From positions 1 through 64,000 of the forward strand of contig NZ_SMRO01000001.1 in assembly GCF_004359985.1 (NCBI RefSeq): DNA of 64,000 nt, written 5' to 3'. Source of the DNA: Paraburkholderia flava. GTDB lineage: Bacteria; Pseudomonadota; Gammaproteobacteria; Burkholderiales; Burkholderiaceae. Below, piece by piece: positions 25,534-33,777 of the stretch. Positions within the stretch are counted from its first letter, which is position 1. Every line of letters starts with the position of its first letter. Below the pieces are notes generated by a model. It worked only from the letters and a program-made list of their open reading frames with translations, ran no database searches and was not told where the DNA came from. The translations under genes and the position numbers were made by a program.

Positions 25534-26592
25534 CTAAGCCCGCGGATAAGCAACCGCAGCACCGTCGACAGCCAGCATCACCCGCTCACCCGGCTCCGGA
25601 CTGCGATACCCCGGCACACGCGCCCGCACCACAGTGCGCGAAGCCGATTGCAATTGCAGATCGACGGTCGCGTCCTGCCCCTGGAACACGCGCGCCTGCA
25701 CGACTGCTTCAAGCAGCGGCGCACCGACCGGCGAAGCTTCGTTCGCATGCAGCACGCGGATCTGTTCGGGCCGCACCATCACATCGACGGGACCATCGGC
25801 GACCGGTTTCCACAGACGCAATGCACCTAGCTCGCACGTCGCAATCCCGTCACGTACTTCTCCCGCGAGCAGCACCGCTTCACCGACGAACGCCGCGAGT
25901 TCGCGCGTCGCCGGCTCGCGATACAGCGTCTGCGGCGTCGCGGTCTGGATCAGCTTGCCTTGCCACAGCACCGCGACTTCATGACCGAGCGACAGCGCTT
26001 CCGATTGATCGTGCGTGACGAGCACAGCGGTCGATCCTGCCGCCGCCAGCGCCTGCGCAACCGCTTGTCTCGTTTCGATGCGCAGTGCGGCATCGAGCGA
26101 CGAGAACGGCTCGTCGAGCATCACGAGCGTCGGCGACGGCGCGAGCGCGCGCGCCAGTGCAACACGCTGCTGCTGACCGCCGGACAACTGCTGCGGCGCG
26201 CGCGTCGCGAACGCAGCGGGCAGGCCGACCAGTTCGAGCAGTTCCGCGACGCGATGGCGTACGCGCCGCTGCGCGCGCGGCAACCCGAACACGATGTTGT
26301 CGGCGACCGACAGATGCGGAAACAGCGCGCCTTCCTGCGGTACGTAGCCGATGCGTCGCTGTTCGGACGGCAGATGCAGTCCTTCGCCCGCGACGCGCCG
26401 CCCGTCGATCTCGACCGTGCCTCCGTCCGCGCGCTCGAAGCCGCACAGCACACGCAGCAGCGTTGTCTTGCCACTACCCGACGGGCCCAACAGCGCGAGC
26501 AGCGTGCCGCGCTCGACCGACAGATCGATGCCGTGCAGCACCGGATGACCGTCGAACGCTTTGCGCAGACCGCCGATACGTAATTCGCTCAT
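25534..26592 (-). CDS. fbpC: Ferric-iron ABC transporter ATP-binding protein (FbpC-like)
   Basis: A 352-residue ATPase. Walker A is GPSGSGKTT, the signature is [15 protein letters not shown], Walker B is LVMLDEPFSSLD and the switch His is in LVTHDQSEAL. The C-terminal 120 residues form a TOBE/OB regulatory domain (VDVMVRPEQIRVL), as in FbpC/PotA/CysA-type proteins. It powers uptake through the FbpB permease encoded upstream, 64 bp away. It is the last gene of the operon; the gap to fbpB contains a 13-bp tandem duplication. Assignment to iron rests on the adjacent FbpA-type binding protein. Confidence 0.9.
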   Translation of the reverse strand: MSELRIGGLRKAFDGHPVLHGIDLSVERGTLLALLGPSGSGKTTLLRVLCGFERADGGTVEIDGRRVAGEGLHLPSEQRRIGYVPQEGALFPHLSVADNIVFGLPRAQRRVRHRVAELLELVGLPAAFATRAPQQLSGGQQQRVALARALAPSPTLVMLDEPFSSLDAALRIETRQAVAQALAAAGSTAVLVTHDQSEALSLGHEVAVLWQGKLIQTATPQTLYREPATRELAAFVGEAVLLAGEVRDGIATCELGALRLWKPVADGPVDVMVRPEQIRVLHANEASPVGAPLLEAVVQARVFQGQDATVDLQLQSASRTVVRARVPGYRSPEPGERVMLAVDGAAVAYPRA

Positions 26593-26612
26593 GAAATTCC
26601 AGTGGAAGACTT

Positions 26613-26643
26613 AACGCTCGCGTTCAACGCTCGCGTTCAACGC
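26613..26643. repeat. Short tandem duplication (13-bp unit)
   Basis: AACGCTCGCGTTC occurs twice in tandem and a third unit begins (AACGC). It fills most of the gap between the fbpB stop and the fbpC start, immediately ahead of the fbpC ribosome-binding region. Its effect is unknown. Confidence 0.8.
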
Positions 26644-26656
26644 ACGTGTCGAACGC

Positions 26657-28270
26657 TCACGTGCGCTCGCCGCGCAACGCTGAGCGCCCAAGCAGCGCGA
26701 ACAGCAGCCCTGACGCGCACAGCGAGATGCCGGTCAGCAGCGCGGCATACGGCGCGGCGGCGGCGAACGCCATCGTCGATGTGTCGGCCCAGACCTGAGT
26801 GGCGAGCGTACGCGTGTCGATCGGCGAGAGTAGCAGCGTTGCGTTGAGTTCGGTGACGACCGAGATGAAGACCATCGCTGCCGCCGCACCGAGTCCCGGA
26901 CCGGCGAGCGGCAGCAACACGCGCAGCAGGGTTTGCATCCAGCCGAGGCCGAGCGAGCGCGCAGTTTCTTCGAGCCGCGGCTGCGCCTGCATCAGCGCCG
27001 CACGCACGCTGACGAGCGCGAGTGGTAAAAATAAAATCGCATACACGATGACGAGCAGCGTCGCACTCTGATACAGCGGCTGCAACGCGTGCACTGCGAG
27101 CGACACGATCGCGAGCGCGATCACGAGACCCGGCACGCCCTGCGCGATGAACACGGTGCGCTCGAACAACGTCGCGAGACGGCTGGGGTAGCGCACGAGC
27201 AGGAATGCGAGCGGAATCGCGAGCGCGGTGGTCAGCGCGGCGGCCGCGACACCGAAACCAAGCGACGACAGTGTCGCGTTCAGCAGCAGTTCGGGCGACA
27301 CGTCGGCGGGCGTGACGGCAGCGGCGCCCGGTTGTGTGAGCCAGAAGCCGATCATCCCGAGCGGCACGCCGAGCGTCGCAATCGCGAGCGCGGCGAAGCC
27401 CGCGACGACGAGCCAGCGCCACGCGCCGAGGTCGTAGCGCAGCACCGCGCGACGCGTGCCGCGATCGACGCGCTCGTAACGCGCCGCACCGCGCACGCGG
27501 AATTCGAACGCGAGACACACGAGGCACATCACGATCAGCAGACACGCCAGCAGCGATGCGCCGCCGCCGTCGAAACTGGTGCGGTACTCCGCGTAGATTT
27601 CGGTCGTGAACGTGTGAAAGCGCAGCAGCGTGAACGCGCCGAATTCGGACAGCACGCCGAGCGCGACCAGCAGCATGCCGCCGAGCAGCGCAGGTCTTAA
27701 CTGGGGCAGCACGACGCGCACGAATGTCGAGAGCCGGCCGCAGCCGAGCGCGCGCGCACTTTCTTCAAGCGCCGGATCCATGTTGCGTAGCGCGGCAGCG
27801 ACCGGCAGATAGACGAGCGGGAAATACGTCGATGTGATCACCAGCAGCGCGCCGGCGAAATCCTGCAGATCGAGACTGAACGACACCCACGCATAGCTGG
27901 TGATGAACGCGGGCATCGCGAGCGGCGCCGCGCTGAGCACGGCCCACACGCGGCGTCCCGGCAGATGCGTGCGTTCGACGAACCACGCGGCGGCCGTGCC
28001 GATCACGGCGGACGCGAGCGTCGCCGCACCGGTGATCATCAGCGTGTTGACGAGCAACTCGCCGACCAGCGGCCGGAACACGAGGTCGACCGCGTCGGCG
28101 GCGCCGAAGCTCGCTGCGCGCCAGAACGTCAGCGCAATCGGCAGCAGCACCAGCAGCGCGCTCAACGCAGCCGTGGCCAGCAACCCGCGCGGCGCGCGCA
28201 CGCGCGTGCGCACAGCCGCTGCGCCGCCAGGCAGCGCGACGGGCAAACCGGCTGACGACGCGTCGCTCAT
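26657..28270 (-). CDS. fbpB: Ferric-iron ABC transporter permease (FbpB-like, double domain)
   Basis: A 537-residue permease with about 12 membrane helices in two homologous halves. Each half has an EAA coupling loop: EESARALGCGRLSTFVRVVL in the first and EETARSLGLGWMQTLLRVLL in the second. This fused two-domain design is typical of FbpB/SfuB/HitB iron permeases. The start codon directly abuts the fbpA stop (TAAATG), so translation is coupled. It works with FbpA in the periplasm and FbpC in the cytoplasm. Confidence 0.93.
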   Translation of the reverse strand: MSDASSAGLPVALPGGAAAVRTRVRAPRGLLATAALSALLVLLPIALTFWRAASFGAADAVDLVFRPLVGELLVNTLMITGAATLASAVIGTAAAWFVERTHLPGRRVWAVLSAAPLAMPAFITSYAWVSFSLDLQDFAGALLVITSTYFPLVYLPVAAALRNMDPALEESARALGCGRLSTFVRVVLPQLRPALLGGMLLVALGVLSEFGAFTLLRFHTFTTEIYAEYRTSFDGGGASLLACLLIVMCLVCLAFEFRVRGAARYERVDRGTRRAVLRYDLGAWRWLVVAGFAALAIATLGVPLGMIGFWLTQPGAAAVTPADVSPELLLNATLSSLGFGVAAAALTTALAIPLAFLLVRYPSRLATLFERTVFIAQGVPGLVIALAIVSLAVHALQPLYQSATLLVIVYAILFLPLALVSVRAALMQAQPRLEETARSLGLGWMQTLLRVLLPLAGPGLGAAAAMVFISVVTELNATLLLSPIDTRTLATQVWADTSTMAFAAAAPYAALLTGISLCASGLLFALLGRSALRGERT

Positions 28271-29299
28271 TTACAGCAGGCCTGCCTGGCGCAGCAGCTT
28301 GCCGGCCTGGCTGTCGTCGCCGAGTTGCTGGATCGTCAGCGTCGGCGGGTTCAGTTCGTTGAACGGCTTCAGGATCGGGTCCGGTGCGACGCCCGCGTGC
28401 AGCGGATATTCGAACTCGACATGGCTTTGCGCAACCAGCGTCTGCGCACGCTCACTGACCAGATATGCGAGGAATTTCTGCGCACCGTCAGCGTTGTGCG
28501 CAGTCTTCAATACGGCCGCACCCGACACGTTAACGAGCGCGCCCGCATCGCCATGACCGAAGTGATAGATCGCGCTACGTGTCGCCTTGTCGCCGATTTC
28601 AGCGTGCAGACGCGCCCAGTAGTAGTTATTGATCAGACCGGTCGCGACCCCGCCGCGATTGACCGCGGCCACCACGCCTTCGTCGTCGTCGAAAATCTGC
28701 GCGTTGGTCTTCAATCCCTTGAGCCATTCGAGCGTTTGCGCTTCGCCCTTCAAGGCGAGCACGGCGCTCACGAGCGGCAGAAAATCGCCGTCGCTTGGCG
28801 CGATGCCGACGCGGCCTTTCCATTCCGGCTTCGCGAGATCGAACAGCGACTGCGGCAGTTGCGACGGCTGCACCTTTGCCGTGTTGTACGCGAGCACGTT
28901 CTCGCGCGCCGTCACGCCGACCCATGCGCCGGTCGGCGAACTAAAGCGGGCGGGGACGGTGGCGAGCGTCGTCGGATCGACCTTGCCGAGCAGGCCTTTT
29001 TCTTCGAGCAGCATCAGCTCGGGCGAGTTCTCGGTGAAGTAGACGTCGGCCGGCGACGCCGCGCCTTCCGCGACGATCTGCGCGGCGAGTGCCGGGCCTT
29101 CGCCGCTGCGGACCTTCACGGAGATGCCGGTCTGCTTCTCGAAGTCCTTCGTCAGCATGTTGACGACCTGCTCGTGCTGCGCGTTGTACAGCACGATCGA
29201 CGCGGCGTGCGCGGACGGCAGCGTGCCGAACGTCGCAACAGCGAATGAGGCGGCAGCGCCGAGCACGCGCAGACGCGTGCGGAACGAGGAGTGGGTCAT
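28271..29299 (-). CDS. fbpA: Periplasmic ferric-iron-binding protein (FbpA-like)
   Basis: A 342-residue binding protein with a signal peptide ending near SAHAA. The mature N-terminus IVLYNAQHEQVV matches the FbpA family, including the His/Glu ligand area. The adjacent tyrosine pair that binds Fe(III) is present in GLINNYYWARL. Other family words are SPADVYFTENSPELMLLEEKG and WKGRVGIAPSDGDFLPLV. It delivers iron to the FbpB/FbpC transporter encoded directly downstream. It lies 58 bp after efeB, which suggests that the Tat-exported peroxidase feeds oxidised iron to it. Confidence 0.94.
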   Translation of the reverse strand: MTHSSFRTRLRVLGAAASFAVATFGTLPSAHAASIVLYNAQHEQVVNMLTKDFEKQTGISVKVRSGEGPALAAQIVAEGAASPADVYFTENSPELMLLEEKGLLGKVDPTTLATVPARFSSPTGAWVGVTARENVLAYNTAKVQPSQLPQSLFDLAKPEWKGRVGIAPSDGDFLPLVSAVLALKGEAQTLEWLKGLKTNAQIFDDDEGVVAAVNRGGVATGLINNYYWARLHAEIGDKATRSAIYHFGHGDAGALVNVSGAAVLKTAHNADGAQKFLAYLVSERAQTLVAQSHVEFEYPLHAGVAPDPILKPFNELNPPTLTIQQLGDDSQAGKLLRQAGLL

Positions 29300-29357
29300 G
29301 GTCGTAGCGTGTCCTTCTTTCTTTTAAGCCGTTGAATGAGCGTGGATCGACAGAGAC

Positions 29358-30653
29358 TCAGGCGTCGAACAGTTCCGCACCGATGAACGAGCCTTGTCGC
29401 GTGCCCGGCGGACACGCGAAGATCGCGCTGCCGACGTGCGTCGTGAACTGGTTCATCAGGTCGAACTTCGACAGCTTCTCGTTGATCGGAATAAAGCCGG
29501 TACGCGGGTCGCCCTGGTGAGCGATAAAAATCAGCCCCGCGTCGTACTCGGTTTCCTGGCGCCATGGCGGCCAGCGCTCGATGTAGAAGTTCGTGCCGTC
29601 GTTGTACGAATACGAACGTCGCAAGATTTGCGAGCCGTTGTTCGATGCATGGTTCGACAGACGGACGTGCGAATTGTCCGGGATCACCGGATTGCCGTCC
29701 TTGTCCTGCGCGTCGAGATTGACCGCGTCGAACTCGTTCTTCGAGCCGATCGGTGCGCCGCTGTACTTGTGGCGGCCGAACACCTGCTCCTGGAAGCCGA
29801 GTTCCATCTGGTCCCAGTGTTCGAGCGTGATACGGATGCGGCGCACGACCGTGTATGTACCGCCTTGCATCCACGGCGCGTCGGCGGCATTCGCCCAGAC
29901 GAATTCGTTCATCAGCGACGGCTGCTTCGTCGACGGATTGTTGGTGCCGTCCTTGAAGCCCATCAGATTGCGCGGCGTCTGGTCGCGTGCGCCCGACAGG
30001 AAGCCCGCCTGGCCCCAGCGCATCTGCGCGCTGCCGTACGCCATTCGCGCGAGCTGACGTACCGCGTGAAACGCGACCTGTGGATCGTTCGCGCAGGCCT
30101 GGATGAACAGATCGCCGCCGGTCTTCTCCGCGATCAGTTGATCGCCGTTGAAGCGCGGCAGATCGACGAGCGCAGCGGGGCGTTTCTGTGCGAGGCCGTA
30201 GCGGTCCTTGCCTTCGTGCGTGAAGAGACCCGGACCGAAGCCGAACGTCACCGTCAAACCCGATGCGCCGATGCCGAGCACGTCGCCGGAATCGCCTGCA
30301 GGTTTGTCGTCTGCTGTTTGCAGCGAAGTCGCGGTCGCGCCTTGTGTCATCTTCGCGGCGGCGTCGGTCCACGCGCGCAGCAGCGCGATTACGTCGTCGC
30401 GTTTCTCGGTCGTAAGATCGAGCGCGGCGACGTACGCGTGGCTCTGCTGCGGCGTGACGATGCCGCCTTGATGCGCGCCGAAAAACGGCTCGACGGCTTG
30501 CGTCGGGTCCGTCGGCGCATGCGCGGTTTTAGCGAGCGCGGCCTGCGCGGTGGGCGCGAGTCCTGCTGCGGCGCCGGCTGCAACTGCCGCGCCGCCCGCT
30601 TTCAGGAAACCGCGCCGCGCGGGCTGCGAGGGAGAGGATGGATCGTTGGCCAT
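29358..30653 (-). CDS. efeB: EfeB-type DyP peroxidase / deferrochelatase, Tat-exported
   Basis: A 431-residue DyP-type haem peroxidase. A twin-arginine signal (ARRGFLKAGG) and an Ala-rich region occupy residues 1-45. The catalytic GxxDG motif appears as MGFKDGTNNPS, with the Asp as distal acid. The proximal-haem His region lies around VFGRHKYSGAPIG, the conserved distal Arg is in SNHASNNGSQILRRSYSYN, and the C-terminus reads LFIAHQGDPRTGFIPI. In EfeUOB systems EfeB oxidises ferrous iron or handles haem iron in the periplasm. EfeU and EfeO are missing here; instead the gene precedes fbpABC. The start at 30653 is chosen because it gives the complete Tat signal. A hexanucleotide repeat lies immediately upstream. 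Confidence 0.93.
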   Translation of the reverse strand: MANDPSSPSQPARRGFLKAGGAAVAAGAAAGLAPTAQAALAKTAHAPTDPTQAVEPFFGAHQGGIVTPQQSHAYVAALDLTTEKRDDVIALLRAWTDAAAKMTQGATATSLQTADDKPAGDSGDVLGIGASGLTVTFGFGPGLFTHEGKDRYGLAQKRPAALVDLPRFNGDQLIAEKTGGDLFIQACANDPQVAFHAVRQLARMAYGSAQMRWGQAGFLSGARDQTPRNLMGFKDGTNNPSTKQPSLMNEFVWANAADAPWMQGGTYTVVRRIRITLEHWDQMELGFQEQVFGRHKYSGAPIGSKNEFDAVNLDAQDKDGNPVIPDNSHVRLSNHASNNGSQILRRSYSYNDGTNFYIERWPPWRQETEYDAGLIFIAHQGDPRTGFIPINEKLSKFDLMNQFTTHVGSAIFACPPGTRQGSFIGAELFDA

Positions 30654-30661
30654 GACTGTCA

Positions 30662-30691
30662 CCGTTACCGTTACTGTTGCCGTTGCCGTTA
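30662..30691. repeat. Degenerate hexanucleotide repeat upstream of efeB
   Basis: Five CCGTTR/CTGTTG units follow each other, covering the stop codon of the propeller gene and ending 9 bp before the efeB start. The array occupies the place where the efeB ribosome-binding site should be, and no GGAG-like site is seen, so changes in unit number could alter efeB translation. Confidence 0.7.
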
Positions 30692-31840
30692 TTTCGCGAG
30701 CACCAGCGTGTTCACGTCGTCCTGCACGTAATAGAAGCCGTCGCCTTCGGGCGTCAACGCGATCCCGAACAGATCGCCGTTGCCCGGCGGCGATTGTGCC
30801 TTGTCGGTGTCGATCCAGCGCGCGTACAGCTGCTTGCTGGTTGCCGGATCGATCTCGACGACCTGGCCGTTCAGCGCGTTGGTCACGAGCAGGTGACCGT
30901 TCGGCGCGGTGACCATCGCGAGTGGGCGATGCAGCAGCCCGTCGGCGGTCAGTTGACGGCCGACGCCCGCGCTGCTGTCGCGCGTCATCGGATCGTCGAT
31001 TTCGTTCACGCGATTGCCGATCGCATCCGACACATACAGCAGCTTCTGATCGGCGGACAATGCGAGCCCGGTCGGCCCGACGAGGAACACGCCCTTGTCG
31101 GCCTGCGCGCCGAAGCCGCTGCCCACGACGGTTTCCTTCTTCACGACGGGCGGCTTGCCCTGCGGAATATCGAGGTCGAGACGCAGCACGGTGGCCTGCT
31201 TGAAGACCGGCGGATCGCCCGCGGCCGAACCGACACCGAAGCCCGCGTTGCTGACGAACAGCGTCGCGCTCGTGCCGTTGTCGACGACCGCCATGTTGCC
31301 CCACGGGTCGTTGATGTTCTGGCTGACGATCGTCGACGCGATCTTGCCCTGGCTATCCAGCACGATCAGACAGCCGGCGCCTTTCGTGCCGGTCGTGCCG
31401 TCATTGCTCGGCGTGCTGCCGACGATCACCCAGCCCGACTTCAGCATCGTCATCGCCGTCGACAGGCCGATGCCGCCCGGGCATTCCTTGAGGTCGCGCG
31501 GGATCGACGCGAACAGCGACATCTGCTTCGTGTCGGGGTGGTAGTCGACGATCGTGCTGCCGGTGCCTTGCAGGTTGGTCGAGTTGTTGAAGTTGTCGAC
31601 GAGCACGTCGCCTTGCTTCACCGTGCCCGACGACACCGGCGCCACGACGATCGCGTACGGGTTCTGGTCGCCGTTGTCGGGCACCGTGTTGATCAAGGTG
31701 GTGTGATGGTGCAGCGTTTCGAGGAAGCCTTGCGGCTCGGCCTGCGCGACGGTGGCCGAGGCAAGCGCGAATGCGCCGGCTGCGACAGCGAGCGTGGTGC
31801 GAACGGTGCGCGACGAAAGTCTGCGCGTCAGATGTTTCAT
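30689..31840 (-). CDS. Secreted NHL-type beta-propeller protein of the iron operon
   Basis: A 383-residue protein with a signal peptide ending near ATVAQAEP. The mature part is built of propeller-like repeats, for example NPYAIVVAPVSSGTVKQGDVL, LFVSNAGFGVGS, GPTGLALSADQKLLYVSDAIGNRVNEI and GHLLVTNALNGQVVEIDP. No catalytic motif is recognised. It starts with HHH in ETLHHHTTLIN close to the mature N-terminus, a possible metal-binding spot. It lies between the porin and efeB genes, 79 bp and 35 bp away, all on the same strand, so a periplasmic role in the iron pathway is likely. The start follows GGAGAATCAC. Confidence 0.85.
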   Translation of the reverse strand: MKHLTRRLSSRTVRTTLAVAAGAFALASATVAQAEPQGFLETLHHHTTLINTVPDNGDQNPYAIVVAPVSSGTVKQGDVLVDNFNNSTNLQGTGSTIVDYHPDTKQMSLFASIPRDLKECPGGIGLSTAMTMLKSGWVIVGSTPSNDGTTGTKGAGCLIVLDSQGKIASTIVSQNINDPWGNMAVVDNGTSATLFVSNAGFGVGSAAGDPPVFKQATVLRLDLDIPQGKPPVVKKETVVGSGFGAQADKGVFLVGPTGLALSADQKLLYVSDAIGNRVNEIDDPMTRDSSAGVGRQLTADGLLHRPLAMVTAPNGHLLVTNALNGQVVEIDPATSKQLYARWIDTDKAQSPPGNGDLFGIALTPEGDGFYYVQDDVNTLVLAK

Positions 31841-31919
31841 GTGATTCTCCGTGCCTGCGCACAAAGCGTTGAGTGCGGTCATGATCGAGGCTGAATGGAA
31901 GTAGCGGATGACGGGGCGC

Positions 31920-33416
31920 TCAGAACGTGATGTTGGTCCGCACGCCGACAACGAACGTGTTGCGCAGCGGCTGCGTCGCGTCGCTCGGGTTCTGGCCCGC
32001 GCCCGCGTTGAACGTGTACTGCGCGTCGGCCTGGATCTGCCACCAAGGCGTCGCCTGATAGATGTAGGTGGCTTCCAGCGTCGTTTCGCTCGTGCGGATG
32101 CCGTACGGGCCGGCGGCAACCGCAGCCGCGTCCTGATCGAGTCCGTGAATGCCGTTGCCGACCTTGATGTAGGTCGCGGCGAGACCGACGCTGTCGTTGT
32201 CGCGTCCGGCGAACGGCGCTTTCATCACGACGCCGACGTTCGCTGCCAGGCTCACGAGATTGCGGTCGCCCGGTGCGCCCATCACACGCGCGAACACGCC
32301 GATGCTGCGCGGCTCGTCGGGGTCGGGACGCCAGATCATCTGGTCGGCGACGGCATAGATGCTGTAATCGCCGTGATGCTGACTCGCGTTGCCGGTCGTG
32401 GCCGGGTTCGCGAGCGACAGTCCTGTGTTGTCGTAACGCTGATCGGCGAAGCGGCCGTTGTTGTACCAGAGGCCGATCTTGTAGGTGCCCGGCAGACCGT
32501 TCGAACCCGTGCCGACCATTTCCCCGTCGGCCGGCTGGTTGATCGCGTACTGCAACTCGCCGATATACAGCGCGCCGGTGTGCAGGTTGAAGTTCGTCCC
32601 GCTGATGTTGTTCGGATTGTTGCCAAGCGGATCGCCGTCGAACACGCCCGCGAGCGCAGTCAACGACGGCGTGATCTGGCCGCGCACGCGGATGCCGAGA
32701 TCCGCGAGCGGATAAGCGGGGCCACCCGACGGCATGTCGTACGACGGCAGCGCGGGCCAGCCGAACATCGTGTTGATGAACGTGGCCGAGTACTGGCTCG
32801 TGATGAATTCCTGATCGATGCTCTGCTGACCGACCTTCACGTCGACCCGTTTGTTCAGGAACGACTGCTGGTACCACAGCTCCCACAGACGCGTCGTGTC
32901 CTGTGCCTCGATGCCGGACGCGGTGTTCAACGTACCGAGCTTGTTCGCGCTCAGGTTCTGGCCGTGAATGTTCAGCGCGCTCACGTTGAAGAGACCGCCG
33001 GGCAGACCGAACGCTTTCTGCGTGTCGACCTGAACGGTCGCTGTCGTCAGACCGTCGTAATCGCCGCCGGTGTGCAGACCGCCGCGCAGGTTCGCGAGGT
33101 ACTCGCTGGTCTCGGTCAGGCTGAACGTGACGCCGTATTTGCCGAGCCACGGACGCAGCCCGCCGATATCGCCGAGCAGGTTCTGCCGCGTCATGACACC
33201 GGTCCACTGGTTGGTCTGCTGGGCCTGGATTTTCAGGTCGGCTTCCGGCGCTTCGGGTGCGGCGTCGGGATTCGTTTCGGCAAACGACGTCTGCGCGGTG
33301 AAGGCCGTGCACGCGAAGACGGAGTACAGCGCGGTACACAGCGCCGCCTTGCGCATCGACGACGGCAGGTGCCGCGCGCGAGTCGATGCGCGTCCTGTCA
33401 AGAGGGCGAAGGTCAT
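31920..33416 (-). CDS. OprB-family porin, first gene of the iron operon
   Basis: A 498-residue outer-membrane protein. The signal peptide (about MRKAALCTALYSVFACTAFTAQTSFAE region) lies slightly inside the frame. The start at 33416 has AAGGA six bases upstream. The mature part matches the carbohydrate-selective OprB porins: WTGVMTRQNLLGDIGGLRPW, QSFLNKRVDVKVGQQSID, SGTNFNLHTGALYIGELQY, and the C-terminal strand ending NTFVVGVRTNITF with a terminal Phe for BAM recognition. OprB proteins usually pass sugars; the operon context and a candidate Fur box upstream suggest a link to iron or iron complexes here. No sugar genes are nearby. Confidence 0.9.
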   Translation of the reverse strand: MTFALLTGRASTRARHLPSSMRKAALCTALYSVFACTAFTAQTSFAETNPDAAPEAPEADLKIQAQQTNQWTGVMTRQNLLGDIGGLRPWLGKYGVTFSLTETSEYLANLRGGLHTGGDYDGLTTATVQVDTQKAFGLPGGLFNVSALNIHGQNLSANKLGTLNTASGIEAQDTTRLWELWYQQSFLNKRVDVKVGQQSIDQEFITSQYSATFINTMFGWPALPSYDMPSGGPAYPLADLGIRVRGQITPSLTALAGVFDGDPLGNNPNNISGTNFNLHTGALYIGELQYAINQPADGEMVGTGSNGLPGTYKIGLWYNNGRFADQRYDNTGLSLANPATTGNASQHHGDYSIYAVADQMIWRPDPDEPRSIGVFARVMGAPGDRNLVSLAANVGVVMKAPFAGRDNDSVGLAATYIKVGNGIHGLDQDAAAVAAGPYGIRTSETTLEATYIYQATPWWQIQADAQYTFNAGAGQNPSDATQPLRNTFVVGVRTNITF

Positions 33417-33561
33417 GTGAATCCTTGTGTTGTTTTATTGACCGTGCCGGTCCGCATCCGCCGCGTTCGGGCACCGTCGTCCGGTACAGGATCGCCGCGC
33501 CGGGTTGGCGACTTCCGGGGCGTCGATGGGCGCATCGTACGCAGGCCCAATATGCGAGTCA

Positions 33562-33583
33562 ATATAAATGAGAACGATTCGCA
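33562..33583 (-). promoter_or_regulatory. Candidate Fur box upstream of the iron operon
   Basis: The sequence AAATGAGAACGATTCGCAA resembles beta-proteobacterial Fur sites (GATAATGATAATCATTATC consensus; the NATGAGAANNATT core is kept). It lies about 150 bp upstream of the first gene of the operon, in an AT-rich patch that is a plausible promoter. Iron repression of the whole six-gene operon is inferred from this one site. Confidence 0.55.
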
Positions 33584-33777
33584 ACAACTTTACTGTGTGT
33601 AAACTCGGGCATTACGGAAGGCTGTCGGTCATCGTTAAAAGTCGCCGAAAAGACGCCTTCACGTAAGACAAATGCATCTCAGAAAGGGGCGCTCGCAAAG
33701 GCGCGGCGCTATCATCGGATTCATCATCGCGATGCGCGTCATGCCGACGAAGCGCATCGACAGAACCGGACACCTCG

